Assembly (NCBI GenBank): GCA_030512335.1
Contig: JAULSU010000002.1
Location: 6,368,433 to 6,432,432, forward strand
Source of the DNA: Immersiella caudata
Taxonomy: Eukaryota; Ascomycota; Sordariomycetes; Sordariales; Lasiosphaeriaceae
Direction: 5' to 3'
Length of the DNA stretch: 64,000 bases
The notes under the pieces were generated by a model that did not search any database, was not told the origin of the DNA, and was given only the letters and a program-made list of their open reading frames with translations. This document shows, piece after piece, positions 43,701 to 56,014 of the stretch. A program made the position numbers and the translations under genes. Within the stretch, counting starts at the first letter, position 1. Each line of letters opens with the position of its first letter.

Positions 43701-46700
43701 TGATCGCCTTGATGGCCTTATCAAACTGCTGGAGGGTGAGGAAGTTGTTAGCTAGAAGTATAGGTAGGTGTATGTAGAGCTCCCAGTTGTAGATGGCGAT
43801 GGGTGTGTGAAGTTCGTGGTACCACGTATTGGGTTTAGCTCGGTCCTGGATGCCAAGGCTTTGGTAAAGCACAGTGGTGCTGTCCGTCCTATTACCGGCC
43901 GGGGCGCTCCCCGGGTAGTTGGACGAGAAGAGCGGCCAGGTAACGCCGCTGACGAAGCCGAAATGATTGAAGATCTCTTTGTACCTTCCTCTGGAGACCA
44001 GGTCCTGCAGCTTGTCGACAAAGTTGTTGGACAGCGGGACGGCCAGCTCTCCGTTCTTCTCCGTGGGCACTGTCCGGACAATGACCTGCTTCAGCCATCG
44101 GCACCGGACCTGCCAGCTTTCCATGTTCTCCGCCATGTGGCGCACCCGGTTGCTCCTCAAGGGACGTGACGTCTACAGTGACCAGCGGCATGGTGGCGAG
44201 CTTGCCGACGTCAAGATGGTCAAAGATGCGTCGCGTCCGCTCTGTGCCCGTGGTTTCCGTCTTTCCCTGGAAGAGCCAGTCGTGGGGGAAGTCGCCAATC
44301 TCCAGCAATTTGTCGAACCTCGCTCCAGGTCTGGTCCGCCTCACGTTCAGCTGACCTCGTTCGTATGAAAATTCGCCGAAGAATGCCGCTTTTAGATGAG
44401 GTTTCATCCCGGTCAGCTTCGGCGTCGGGAAGGCTACCTCCACCTTGGGCGGGGTGATGACGGGCACCAAGAGGTAGGCCCAGAGCGCCTGCGTACCCCT
44501 CGAGTCCGTCGTGGGTACGAAGAAAAATGACCCTTGGCGCACCAGGTGGTCATCCAGGTCGGGGTCGGGGAGGGGAGGCCAAGGGCGGAGGTTGTCATCG
44601 GCGTCCGAGGCATTCCGGACGTTCTTTGTCGTGACGGTCTCGGGGCACTGCTGCTTCGCCGTCCATTTGCCGTCCTTGCGCTCGCTGAAGCCCATGCTCA
44701 CTTCCCAATAATACTTTGTGAAGACCTCCTTGTTTTTACCCTCCATGGTGTAGTTTTTCTCTGACAGGGTGGGAATGAAGAGGATCAGATGGTCGTCGTT
44801 GTCGTCCAGCACGGCGGCCTGGAGATACGATCCGGAGCATAGTGGCGTGCTGGGATTGTCCCTCAGGTAGGCGTCCAGGTCGGCCTTTGACCACCCTACC
44901 GTGACCTTGTACGTGAACTTCATCCAGTAGTCGGGCGACTTTTGGATGGATCTAGTGGCGTTGACAGTCGGAATGTCGATCTGCATGGTCTCCTATGGAG
45001 ACCAACATCGCGTGGCGCGGTCAAAGTTGCGGTAGAAGAACTTGTGAGGCGCCATCCTGGTTCTTGCGAATACATGGTCCTTTTTGGGCCCGTCGCACAC
45101 GGCGACGGGCTCGAGGTCTGCCACTTCCGCCATGCCCGAAACGTACGCAGCGACCAGCTCTTGCGACGTGAGCTTCCCCTGCGCCATTGTGGCCTCCAGC
45201 GCCTTGAAAGTTTCGGATCTGGAGTCTCGCAGCGATGGCTCCAGCCAATTCTCCGGGTAGAGGATCACGGTTCGGTTCGCACGCCACGTCTCGTACGACT
45301 GCATCCACTCCCACACCTTGGCGTCGATATGGGACGGGAGCACGCCGTTGTCCACCTCGAGGCCCAAGAGGCAGCGCTGGACGTAGATCTGGATGCTGGA
45401 GATGGCTTGCTTAAGCCGGGACGTTCGGAGGCACGTCCCCATGCCGACGTCGATCAAAAAGAACTCAAAGAGGCCGTTCGCATCCCGGAGGCCCGGGAGG
45501 ACCCGGAGGCACGCGGCAACCAAAGCATCCCGCGAAGCCCGGCGCAACGGGTCAAAAAGTGCCGCCGCGGTGGCCTCCCAGGTCTCCTCGTCCACCTTGG
45601 AGCGCGCGATGGCACGCAGTTCCGCTGCCGCATTGCCCAAGTCCGCCAGGGGAGATGCCCAGGATAGCAGCTGTGCCGGGTCCGGGAGCCCTAGCTTCTT
45701 GGCAACCCCATAGGCGACGCGGATCTTGTCGAGGAGCTCTACGCTCAGCGCGACAGGCCCACCGGCAGCCTTTGCGAAGTGGGAGATGAGGGCCTGGGTC
45801 ATGGGCAGCTCCCAGGCGGTGATCGCCGATACGGCGCTCGCGGCCGAGGCGGCCGAGGCAAAGGTTGAGTTGCCGAGCAGAGCAGCAAGCGCCTTGGCAG
45901 AGCGACAGGCGTCCCTCAGCTCACTGCGCCTGACGAGGGACACGATCTGCGCCCACGGCAGACGCTCGCCGGCAGGCGGAAGTCGGCCCGTGTTCAGCAG
46001 ATACTCATATTCGTCAGGTGACAGGTTGCTTGCCGAGAAGAACAGTTCATAACGCGACAGCATCGTCATGATGCGCTCCGTGGTCTGGAAGTCTTCGTGG
46101 CTCAGAACCGACTCTTCTGGGATCGTTGCCGCAGCGTTGGTGGTGGAGGTGATGGTGGCCTTTGACGTGAACATCATCACCAGCGAGGCGGGGTTCGAAG
46201 GTCGAACTCGGTAAGCTTGGCCGCCGACGAGGTTGACGGGGTTATCCAAAGAGACAACATCCTCGGGTGTGGATTCTTTGCCCTCGATGTGCGCAGCTGC
46301 TGTACCACCATCTGGCGTCGGGAGATGCAGCGTGTACTCTCCCGTAGCTGGAGGGATGAAGTACCAGCTGCTCGTGCCGGTTGGAGCGTCGTTCGAGAAC
46401 GAGAGCTCCTGGTACAACAGAGTCATGATGTCAGGAGGTATGGCGCCAAACGCCGCCGACAGGGCGGCGATAATCAACGTTCCATCACCCGTGCTCCCCT
46501 TTTGAGCACCGCCGACTTGGAGTTTCTTGACTGCCAGCGCTGTCTGAATAACCGCCAGCGCTGTCGGTTTCAGTTGACCGGACTGGTCTTCGCCTGTGGC
46601 AAAGTACTCCCAGTGAGACGGCGTGACCGAATAACGGTCCAGGAGAGTCCTCCACTGGGTGAAACAATCAATCGTCGTTCGGACGTCCTTGAAAGGATCG

Positions 46701-49387
46701 CCCCCAAACACCGTGAGGAGGCTAGAGAGCTGGCTCAGCGGCAGGCCGAGAGATCGACACAGGAGGATATGCCTGTAGACAGAAGACAGCGAAGCCAGGC
46801 TGAGTCGACTCGTCCCGGTGCCGGAGGCGGCAAGCACCCGGACGATATCTGCCGGCGTTGCGTTAAACGTTGATGCTAGGACAGAATGTCTCTTTTGCAG
46901 CTCAGTCCCGGACGTGCTGCTGGCGAAAAGGGGGGTACCCCGTTCTCCGAGGGCGAAATCAGAGTTGTCCACGAGGACGCTTGGCTTGAGGAATAGCTTC
47001 CTGTAGAGAGCTTCTGGCATGTTGCGTGCAAACACGATGGCCTGGCTGAGAGTGGTTCGCGTGAGAGCTTGGAGCGTCTTCACAAGGCTGAGTTCCTCCA
47101 GCAAGCCGGCCGTGATGGTGGCAGCACCAAATGCAGTGCAGACTTGGTCGGTCTCGGAAATAGTCCACCCCATCCGCTTCTGGAGCCGGACGAAGGCGTT
47201 GATCTGACGCCAGCGCTCAGCGCTCAGCGGCTGTCCGCTCAGGGTCCGTACGGCCAAGAGGTTTAGATCCGGCTCTCCAAGGGCCTCCCTAGGCTGCCAA
47301 GACCACCCAGCGACCTCGGCGACCTCTCTTGGGCCCTTTTTCGCAAAGTACGCAGCCATGTGTGCTTCATCCCCAGGGACGACCATCATTTCGCCATTCA
47401 CGCCAGGATTCTGGACATCGCGGAGCAGCTTCGCAACAATCGGTCCGTTCTCAGCGTACCTCACGGCGAAATACCCTGGCGAGGGAAATTCGGGGAGGGA
47501 ATAGTAGGGAGTTTCCGTATTCGACTGTCGGAGAATGCCGCTTGAATCAAAATATCCTAATGGTTGACGCGTGGTCTTGCTCAAGAGGTGACCGTACTCG
47601 TTGATGACTGCAAAGACGTTGCTGTTGGGGTTCACCTGCCCACCAGAAATGAAGTCGACGAACCCGGTCATCGGCCACCTTCTCGTAGGGTCCCAGGAGG
47701 GAGTGTTAAAGGGAGGCATAGACTCGGGCTTGGTTGTGACCGGCATGAGAACGCAAAGGTTCGGCAGCTTCGGGAACGCTTCCATCACGTCCGCGGCAGC
47801 CTCACTATCAATGTCTTGAATGCCAAGGAAGCTCAACAAATCACCCCACTGAGCGGCGCGACCCACGCCGACCTTGTTCCAGTGCACCTTTTGCCAGAGA
47901 TTGTCCAGACTGTTTTCGGCACTGTCCCGGATCTTGGTAAGTACCTTGGGAACCGAACCGTTGACGAACTTGGTTTGGAGAAGCTCCACGAGGTCGTCAT
48001 AGGTGTAACCCGTCTTGGGGAGGAACTGGGTTTTAACGCGTGAGATGCCAGTGTAATCGTTCAGCATTTCCGCCTGGCTGTCAAATCCCCAGTAGACGTG
48101 GTTTGGCCGTACCGCCGAAGGGCTCCATTGTTGTTCCGGGTTCAGCGGCCGTTTGCACATGGCCGTGTACTCGACACTGGGAATCTTGAGGACCTCTGCT
48201 GTCACAGTGTTCGTTAGAAATTCTGACGTCTCTGTTGCGAAGACCTCCAGAAGCTCTTGCCGGCTGGTCCCAAGCTTCTCGAGAAGAATCCGTGTCTGTT
48301 CGAGATCGCGCTCGAAGGGAAGGGCACCAAGAGGTGAGACCTCGTCTTTGAGTGGCTCGTACGCCTCAAAGTCAACATTCTGCGGTTCGGCGATGAGCTG
48401 CGCCGAGTCGCCGTCTTCCTTGTTATTGATCGCCCGAATCTCGGGCTTGAGTCCCCCATGTTGCGAAACCAGATACGACTCGAGCGCTTCGTTGACGAGG
48501 TCGATGTAGGGGATCTCGGTATTGGTGTTGGCGCATGAGAGTTCAATCTGGCCGATGTCAGGGCGACGATCAAACAGCTTCCTTCTCGGGTCGGCACCAT
48601 TCGAGGTGGCCAAGAACTCCAGCAGGTCTACGAGATATGCCGAGGGGCTGAGAACCGAACAGCAGTCATTACATTTTGTGGCGACTGCGTTGGAGAAGAG
48701 GGAGTCTAGATTGACACTCTCCGAGACCAGAGGGGTTGCCCCATTAACGGCTAAGGCGGCCGCGTCATCCCGAAGACCTGGAGCCACGGCGGCAAGCGCC
48801 ATTTCGTTGCGCTGGGTTACAGCTGTGGCATTGCTGTGGATCTGCTGGGCCGTGGGCGCAGGCATGTTTGGCACGGACGCAGCGAAGGTGTCGAGCGGAA
48901 GCGCCGCGATTTGGGCCGCAGAAGTAAAGTTGGCGTTGAGAAGATGGGGGACGGACTGGGGATCTGTCGACACGTTTTGGATGCGCTGAATGGACTCTAG
49001 CATGTCGCGGGTATCGTCGTTGACGCCGGGCAAGGCCTCGATCCTGTCGGTAGCAATATTGAAGGCAGGCGAGCTGGCTAGCAACTCGACACCGGCGGTC
49101 TGCCGCATGGCATCGAACGAGTCAAGTTGCTGCCGACGCAGTACCCACTCGGTAGACGCGGAGGGCTCCGTGACTAGAAGCCTAGGCCCAAGGTCGCCAT
49201 GTTTGGAAGGTTCGAACTTGATGGCTACATCACGAAGACTTTTAATTGACGTATCGGTAGCGATAGCCGCCGCGAGTTCTGGGTGCTCGGTGATGTCCAG
49301 GAGAGACTTTTCAAGGCCACTGGCTGGCTTTGAGGTCGTCTCAGGTGGTGAGTCTGCACCGATTAGTGTGCTTTCCAACACTGCGGC

Positions 49388-49426
<39 letters not shown>

Positions 49427-49675
49427 AACAACTGACCGTTCCAGCCGGGGGTCGGCCGGCGCCGGGACACAGGCATGTTTTGTGCTTGGATACCTAGGTT
49501 CTCGGTGTGGGCTATGCCTCTTCGCCGAATCTTCGAGTGCTAAGCTGTCAAGAAGGGAGCTCCAAACTAAGCCGTATGTTCGCTTTTGGCGGAAGCTAGT
49601 GTCACTCTCGTCGGCTTGAGAGATCGTTACGGAAAAGCAGGTGGTGAGCAAACTGACGACTATTTCAGTAAACAC
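40752..49675 (-). pseudogene. Tc insecticidal toxin A-component-like gene (TcA), broken
   Basis: One very long minus-strand gene. 44993-49675 is an open 1560-codon frame whose N-terminal half has the TcA/VRP-type motif CNDCCSVLSPSAYLVDLLEFL and IPYIDLVNEALESYL. The same frame goes on through 43892-44986 (receptor-binding/neuraminidase-like part of TcA), interrupted only by a TAG at 44993-44995. A one-base shift near 44155 leads to 43660-44160, with YNWELYIHLPIL. Below 43660 the TcA pore/linker and TcB-binding parts are recognisable (for example DIDGQERALALWELPLDP; FPGHYHWRIKSVRVSI) but carry many in-frame stops. An apparent intron is kept at 41334-41479. In bacteria TcA forms the pentameric pore that injects the TcB-TcC toxin. 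The first ~95 codons, with a poly-Val run, are doubtful. Confidence 0.85.
49387..49432. repeat. CAA/GTT trinucleotide microsatellite
   Basis: About 15 units of CAA on the + strand. Read on the minus strand it gives a poly-Val run at the start of the TcA-like frame. A CCGCAG acceptor-like site follows it on the minus strand, so it may sit in an intron instead. Confidence 0.9.
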
Positions 49676-50433
49676 GGTCTTCTTATATTTAAGTATCTGC
49701 CCGTCCGGAGACTAGATTATGACACTGGACTTGACGAAGCACGGCTATCGCAGGGACTGACCGTCCAATCAAAACATCACAACTTTAGCTCGCCTAAATC
49801 ATTGAGGGGTCGCAGTATTCGACCCCAAGGTAGCATCTCCATCGGATCAGGAAATAATCGGCAGCAAGTAACGAGCTGAAAAGCTGCAGGTAAAAAAACC
49901 TAGGCCAACGAGGGGAGATCCTAGAGTGATACGGTGAGCGCTGCAAAGTCATGTCAAGTTCATGAAGGCCGTGCGGAGGCGCGACAGGGTTTGCTCTCAG
50001 TCCTTTTCAAGTATGCTACCCGACAGTTTTATTCTAGCACGCAGCGAGGTTACATTACCGTTGTCTGTGGGTATTTGGTGACGGTGTGGACGCCGCTTTG
50101 ACAGCGGCTTGATTGACGCATTGCAGGTTGATCTCAATTGCTGAACGAGAACGTCCCGCGCGTACCGGGGCTTGAACAGTACGTGTTTGCAAAGTCAAAG
50201 GCTGGCGAATGCCGGTCAAAAAGACATATCGCATGAATCTCACACCGATGCATATCTCAGTTTCGCATTGTACACAGCTGCCGTGCTTGGCGTGCCTTTT
50301 CGGGAGGAGTGCTAAACAATCTAGCAAGTGCGTCATCTCGGGAGACAGTGCTTTTCTTCCAGAGGCCATCTGTACTCCCATACCGCCACAAACTTCGATT
50401 TAGGTGGTAAGAGAATGAAGAAAATAGCAGAGC

Positions 50434-50733
50434 TTGATTCAAATGTCTGTGAGTGTCCTGCAGCTCAGATACAACCCTGCTAGCATCTCGATGCAATGGT
50501 ATTGTCAGAAAGAAAGGGGTTTAGGGGCCCTGGATTTCCGGTTAGCGAAGCAGACTGGATGCCTGGCACCGCCTGAACGCCAGTCAGCCTCAGCCATGGT
50601 GTTGACGAAGCTGAATCCTACGGAGTGGTCTATAAAGAAGGAGGTTCTGGCTTTCAGCCAGAACCTCAACAAGCAATACAATCAACTTAATTACCATCAT
50701 TTCCACACAATCCAGGGTGCAGTGTTTCTGACA
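50434..50733 (-). repeat. LTR-end-like fragment, copy 2
   Basis: The right ~65 bp share two exact blocks with 31238-31297. Reading minus from 50733 it starts TGTCAGAAACACTGCAC. Weak, very short coding potential on the + strand is probably chance. The left boundary is approximate. Confidence 0.4.
50641..50667. repeat. Perfect 12-bp inverted repeat (hairpin)
   Basis: GAGGTTCTGGCT, a 3-base TTC loop, then AGCCAGAACCTC. Every position pairs. It lies next to the block shared with 31238-31297 but is not present in that copy. Confidence 0.9.
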
Positions 50734-52062
50734 GGTATACTTTTATTATCAGAGGACCTGAATTCCTTTCACACCCTAGACAGAGACAGCACCTTGTGGT
50801 TGAGATTGATATATCACTGTCAGCGGTGGCCCGTGCCTAACATAATTGTCCATTGGAGTGTAGTAGACTCCGATGCTTTTTTGGTGGAGAGCTTAGACCA
50901 GCTTAAACTGCAGGGGGGTAGACTCCGGTACTCCTTATATAAGTAGACTCTGATAACCTTTTAGACTTTAAGTTTTATATACCTGGTACAGTATAATAAT
51001 ACTCACTTATATAACCGTTTTCCATGATATAAATTATGGACGACGTTTTAATAGTGTTTAGCATTTAGGGTGCTAGTGCCTTGATAAGGTGGGTCATTTA
51101 TATAATAACTTTACTTACTTACGCCTTTACAGCCTTATAACCCCTATATATGATGATAACTAATCTTTATCGTCAGGCCTTTAACACGGAAATGTAAAAA
51201 GATGTTTCTTTGTTGCACTCTACAGGCCTGTATTACAGCACCTGAGAGCCTGTGGGAGCCTGTAGTACAGTGCTCCGGTCAGGGGAAGAAATGCGAGTAC
51301 AGTGCTCCGGAGGAGCGCTGTAAGGTATAACAGCAGAGCTTACTAAGGTGCTGAAGGAAGCAAACAAAGGCCTGTACTACAGAGCCTAAAAGACAAGTTA
51401 CAGCGAATTATACGCTGTAAAACAACAGGTTTCAGTGAACTTTACACTGTAATAAACAACTGTATTACTTGTGAGATTCTTGCTTCAGTAAGTAGTACTT
51501 AACTGAAGGAAGTAGATTGCTTACTTAAGAGGAAAGCTAATTACAGGAGAGGAGATGGCTAGTTATAGGCTGTGGGAGCTCTGGAATGGAAATTCCAGAG
51601 CTTTCTACCACTAATACAATAATAGAATAGTATGGTGGAGGCTCTCCACAGGCCTTGTAATCGCTGATGTGGCCTCAGAAGGTTGTGGAAGCCTGTGGGC
51701 TTCCAGAGCCTTCTGTGGCCCTTTGAAGGCCCTGAGGCCTTCTGGATTCCAGAAGGTTCGAAGCCACATTGTGGCTAGTGAGTGGTGGCTGCAGGTGCAG
51801 GGTACGCAGGAGGTGCAGGGTACCCAGTGGGTGCAGGGTACCCAGTGCTTTCCTCACTGGCAGGCCCTGTAAATACAGGGCCTCTTTAGCGCTCTCAGAG
51901 GCTAGAATTTAACACCATTTTGTAATTAGCGAAGTTTTGGCACGCGCTGTCAAGGCTGCGCTGCGCGGTTCTTCAAACCGCGTTTCTTCTCCAGGAAGGC
52001 AGGTGAACGAAAAAGAAGAAGGAGAACATCGGCGATTTCACCACAAGTTACACCTGTAAATG

Positions 52063-52146
52063 TTATCCCTACTTGGTTAACCCTACTTGGTTATCCCTAT
52101 TTAGTTATCCCTACTTGGTTATCCTTACTTGGTTATCTTTACTTAG
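52063..52146. repeat. 14-bp tandem repeat, six units
   Basis: Units of TTATCCCTACTTGG with one to three changes each; most changes are C-to-T or G-to-A, as in RIP-affected repeats. Confidence 0.9.
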
Positions 52147-52822
52147 TTATATACCTCCCTCTAAGTCAGTCCTTATTTTCACATGTCAGTTCCACACGTG
52201 CTCCTTTGATCGGAGAGGGAGCTACTTTACTGGCGGCCATACTGGCCACCATTGGCGTTCTTAGGGGTGGTTCTATTCTTTTGTGCCCTGAGTCTTATGG
52301 TGCATCACCGCACCTGTTCAATGGTATTTCGGTACTTTAAGGGGTTTTAAAAGAGAAGAAACATTTAAATGACAAGGAGAGGAATACCTTTACAAAATCA
52401 CTTTAATTAAAGGGTTAATAAAGGGCCCTTACTTATCTTGTGGATAAGTTATTTAATTACAAGCTAGCGATCTAATATAAAGGAAAATATCGGTTTTAAT
52501 TAAAGGCTCCAAACGCTTTTTCTTTATGTGACAGCCTGCAGGCCACCCTTGTGGCCGGGACAGACTGATATGTCCCTGTGGGCGCCACAGTGTGCGACAC
52601 CGTACCGGGAAAATAAACACTGTGTGCTCTATGCTAAGAACCTGCTCCTTTATAAAGTATACCTGGATTAATAGAGCAGTGCTCTGTAATCTGCAGGCAC
52701 CTAGGGATAGAGTAACAGAGTAAGGTATAAGTTACTTTACCATTAGTTAGTATAAATACTTGTTAGACTCTCACCATGATTCCCACTGGCGGATACAAGA
52801 CTATCACGATGAGTGAAAAATG

Positions 52823-53236
52823 TCAGCCTTCTGGGTTGGCTATCCTTCTGTCCTCTGTTCTCATGGCAGGTCTCGTCACTGGGCTGGATACAACCTCACG
52901 GTAACGTTCATGCACAGGGAACCCGATTGTGGTGAGAAGCCAACTCTGATCTAGGTAGTCCATGACATATTGTAAGCCGGCGGCCGACATGCAAGTTTCA
53001 ACCGCCGTGAAGATCAACTGTAAGTCTGTAAAACACATATGGGGCATTTGCAAATACCTGTTACAGCCCATACTTTGTGGTCTCTCGACGCTGTCACTGG
53101 CTTCTGGACATGGCTGACGGCTGATTGCTTCCATCAATTTCTTCCCAGCTACTCCATTCGTCCTACAAAGACCAGTTATCTCATTCAAGAAGCGAGAATA
53201 TTCAGCATTCAGCCATGATGTTTTGGGTCGTGGCAT
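52823..53236 (-). CDS. Hypothetical ORF, unsupported function
   Basis: 137 codons starting MPRPKTSWLNAEYS. Composition is protein-like (helical, mixed charge), and the frame could continue upstream through an exon in 53269-53670, which also has a plausible hydrophobic segment (MALGFFCYLMLYLC). No family recognised and no clear splice model. May be a remnant. Confidence 0.3.
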   Translation of the reverse strand: MPRPKTSWLNAEYSRFLNEITGLCRTNGVAGKKLMEAISRQPCPEASDSVERPQSMGCNRYLQMPHMCFTDLQLIFTAVETCMSAAGLQYVMDYLDQSWLLTTIGFPVHERYREVVSSPVTRPAMRTEDRRIANPEG

Positions 53237-53869
53237 TGCCAGAGATATTTCTTGTTGGAGCTGCTATTTCATCCTTGTGGGCCAGCGAGCAGCCGTCGAC
53301 CATCAATGAAAACTCCACCACTAACAATTGGCAGTTTTTTGCAGTGGAACACTTCTTTTTCACCCACTTCTGAAGCTGCGGCCAGAAATTCGGGAGCCGC
53401 GTGGCCCTTGACGCCAGAAAAGACGCTTCGACAGAGGTACAGCATCAGGTAACAAAAAAAACCCAAGGCCATGATCCTACTGTTACCTTCCTTCGATGCC
53501 CGCCTTCTAGATGATTGGATGGTTTTACAATCACTGCCAAGGCAGTGCGATCGATCGACCAACGCATGGTCAATGTTGCTGCGCCAGATGCTCGCAGCTG
53601 AGACACATCCGCTCCACCTTCCCTCTCCGCTTTTGGCAAATTCGACGTATGAAAGTCCATCGGAGTCCAAGGAAAATACGAGGCGACGTCCAACGAACCG
53701 CTAGCGTGCGGCGCTGCCGGAATCGACCAGTACACCTCTCGGTGGTGAGCTCGCCCCTCCCTAGGTTGGGGTAAAACATCCGGATTTTGAAGTGTAACTC
53801 CGGTGTGAATTCTCGAACTCAGTTGGTAAGTAGACCGGATAAGCCAGAAAGCATGGCGGTACCGCAGCA
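53237..53869. other. Region between the hypothetical ORF and the HET gene
   Basis: About 630 bp with overlapping minus ORFs (53269-53670 and 53445-53873), neither with a recognised domain. May hold upstream exons of the ORF at 52823. Confidence 0.35.
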
Positions 53870-56014
53870 TCACACCATGACAAACTCAGTCACCCAGTCC
53901 CCATAATTGCCCTCCTTCATGCGATGTTCCAAAACAGGCCCGAGATCTCTCCACCAGTCATACATAAAACCTTCTCCCAGCAACCTGTACACCGTGCCAG
54001 AACCCTTGCCCGAGACGTGTTGTTCCCGCAAAAATAACGGAAACTTTCCACTGGGAAAAAAGGCGATTATATCCCCCTCGTGCGCCTCGATGGGCGCTAG
54101 TCCTATGGTTCCTCCATCCGTGATGAAGAATCGCTTGTTTGCACAGGCACGCGCAGCTCTGCGGGCGAATTCTTGGTAGCGACGATTATCGTCTCCTCTT
54201 GTATCGCTTTCATGTAGATCGGGGCCCAAAACTTGGTATAGCTCAGGCGATCCAGTATGAGAGCTGTTGATGGTTGCGTCTGGCTGTGTCGATGTCGTTT
54301 GAGTCTGCCCGGCGGCTGCAAAGTATTCCTCGTCAAATCGCTTCAAGACGCCGGCGCCATGACGCCTGTACCACCGCTCTGCCCTGCCGGCAACACTCGA
54401 GACAAGGGGACGCGGTGGGTTGTTGCGCCACACGTCGTACGTGTCGTTGGCGATGATGGTGTCAAAAAAGGCGTCGGATACAGACTGCGGGAAACGCTTA
54501 TTCGGCTGGATCTGGATAGCAAGAAGTTCCCAGGCCGCCAACGTGTCGGCAAAGACACGGCTTGTCGGATCCGCGGCGACGTCGTCCAGCATAAGTGGGC
54601 CGATGGCGGCAATTCTCTGCATCAGGCGGCCGGTGATGATGAGTTTTCCGGGCTCAAAACGGAATTGGATTCCCGAGTCCCAGGGCCAAAGACCTCTTCG
54701 ATATGCATCCTCTTCTTCCAATCCATACCCAGTGCCTCCGTCAAACCGGTTAAGGAATCTAGCGCCAGGGAGAGTCCAGATAGCGCCCGTGGTGGCAAGT
54801 GGAGTGCTAAAGTCCAATGTCCAAGAGGGAAGGTCAAGACTTCGACTTCGGCTAGCTAACCTGCGGAGGACTTGGATCGAGTGGTGCCTGCATCGTACGA
54901 GGCACCAGGTAGCCTGCTGGTAGACCTCGGGGACGCTGATTCCATAGTCAATCTTGACGGGTGGAGCGGATTCTAGCACGGCGATGGCGAATACACTGTC
55001 TCGTCGGTCTGTTGCTCGACAATTCCGCACAAGTCGGTATACATCCTCCATGGCAAAGTCCTTGGTTTCAGCGTAAACCAATCGGTGGTGCCGAAAACAA
55101 AGGGAAGAGAGGTGCTCGACGGCGTCAGGGTTTCCATTCATGTCGGGGATATCCAAGTCGCCAAACAGTGATGTACGGTCTGACGAGGCCCACGACGGGC
55201 GTTCTGCCCCATGGGCACGAATGACGTGCGTGAGCGGACTAGACCATGGCGTCTCCTGAAGGGGGAACTGATGATTGCCGCAAAAAAGCAAGATGTTCTT
55301 GCTTAACGCCAGTTCGGGGATGCTCCACGGCCGGTAGAACCAAGGCCTTTGGCAGAATTTCGTAAACGCTGTCGCGGTATCTTCGGTATACGGTGGCAAT
55401 GGCGGCGGCACTTTGTTATTCCCTTTAGGGAGGGAAGATGTCTCTCGTCCGAATGGCGGATCCGTTAACGACAGTGGTGAGTTCTCAATGCTGTGGGTCA
55501 GGTGGCTTAAGCGTTCGAAAACAAGGTCCGAGTCGTCCGCGGCGGGACCAAGCCAGATAAGCAACCGCTGAGCTTGCTGGAGAATACATCTGAGCTGCCC
55601 CATCTGACTATTTCGTTCGGCAGTGTTGCGCGAGTCCACACAGGCAGACTGGATCCAGAGAAGTCTTGCCCTGTCCTGGTGTCGAAACTTGACGAGAGCC
55701 TCTGCTAACTTGCAGCTGGCTATAAGGGTCCGCCCCTCGATGATCAAAGGTTGGAGTGCATCTTCTTCGTCTCCCCAAAATCCCGACAGGACTTCGTATT
55801 CGGGGTTGGATGAAAGGGGACGGTCGATGAACTGGCACTCGGGAACGTCGGTATCATTATCAGAGGGTTTGAGTTGCAGGAAACGGACCGAGTTTGGGGG
55901 GATCAAGGGGCGATGTTCAAATGGCTGTTCGGTCGCATGGAGAATTTCGGATTGCTCTGCTGGGGCTCGGACCCGCGACGTTGATGTTCGGAGACGAGGT
56001 ACGATAATCGTCAT
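53870..56014 (-). CDS. HET-domain (heterokaryon incompatibility) protein
   Basis: 714 residues from the ATG of MTIIVPRLRTSTSRVRAP; the frame is open up to 56332 but upstream starts add nothing HET-like. HET-domain motifs are present in order: YEVLSGFWGDEEDALQPLII (usually YxALSYxWG), LLWIQSACVDSRNTAERNSQMG, AQRLLIWLG and RPWFYRPWSIPELALSKNI. The C-terminal part (about 250-714) has DSVFAIAVL and a final LLGEGFMYDWW block common in the family. HET proteins trigger cell death after fusion of incompatible strains and are usually polymorphic. The canonical CIDQ is replaced by ACVDS and RVW by RPW, so it may be divergent in function. It is the last gene before the telomere repeats. Confidence 0.87.
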   Translation of the reverse strand: MTIIVPRLRTSTSRVRAPAEQSEILHATEQPFEHRPLIPPNSVRFLQLKPSDNDTDVPECQFIDRPLSSNPEYEVLSGFWGDEEDALQPLIIEGRTLIASCKLAEALVKFRHQDRARLLWIQSACVDSRNTAERNSQMGQLRCILQQAQRLLIWLGPAADDSDLVFERLSHLTHSIENSPLSLTDPPFGRETSSLPKGNNKVPPPLPPYTEDTATAFTKFCQRPWFYRPWSIPELALSKNILLFCGNHQFPLQETPWSSPLTHVIRAHGAERPSWASSDRTSLFGDLDIPDMNGNPDAVEHLSSLCFRHHRLVYAETKDFAMEDVYRLVRNCRATDRRDSVFAIAVLESAPPVKIDYGISVPEVYQQATWCLVRCRHHSIQVLRRLASRSRSLDLPSWTLDFSTPLATTGAIWTLPGARFLNRFDGGTGYGLEEEDAYRRGLWPWDSGIQFRFEPGKLIITGRLMQRIAAIGPLMLDDVAADPTSRVFADTLAAWELLAIQIQPNKRFPQSVSDAFFDTIIANDTYDVWRNNPPRPLVSSVAGRAERWYRRHGAGVLKRFDEEYFAAAGQTQTTSTQPDATINSSHTGSPELYQVLGPDLHESDTRGDDNRRYQEFARRAARACANKRFFITDGGTIGLAPIEAHEGDIIAFFPSGKFPLFLREQHVSGKGSGTVYRLLGEGFMYDWWRDLGPVLEHRMKEGNYGDWVTEFVMV

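Larger units (their letters stand above)
49676..52822. other. Gene-poor repeat-remnant region
   Basis: About 3.1 kb, AT-rich after 50950. Holds an LTR-like fragment with a perfect hairpin (50434-50736), GC-rich foldback sequence with repeated GGCCTTCTGG/CCAGAAGG words (51550-51800), three copies of GTGCAGGGTACCCAG-type units (51796-51845), and a 14-bp tandem repeat (52063-52146). No coding gene supported. Confidence 0.5.

Noticed and set aside
44942..45667. 241-codon + ORF within the Tc-like gene
   Set aside because: Antisense shadow in GC-rich coding DNA; the minus frame carries the family motifs.
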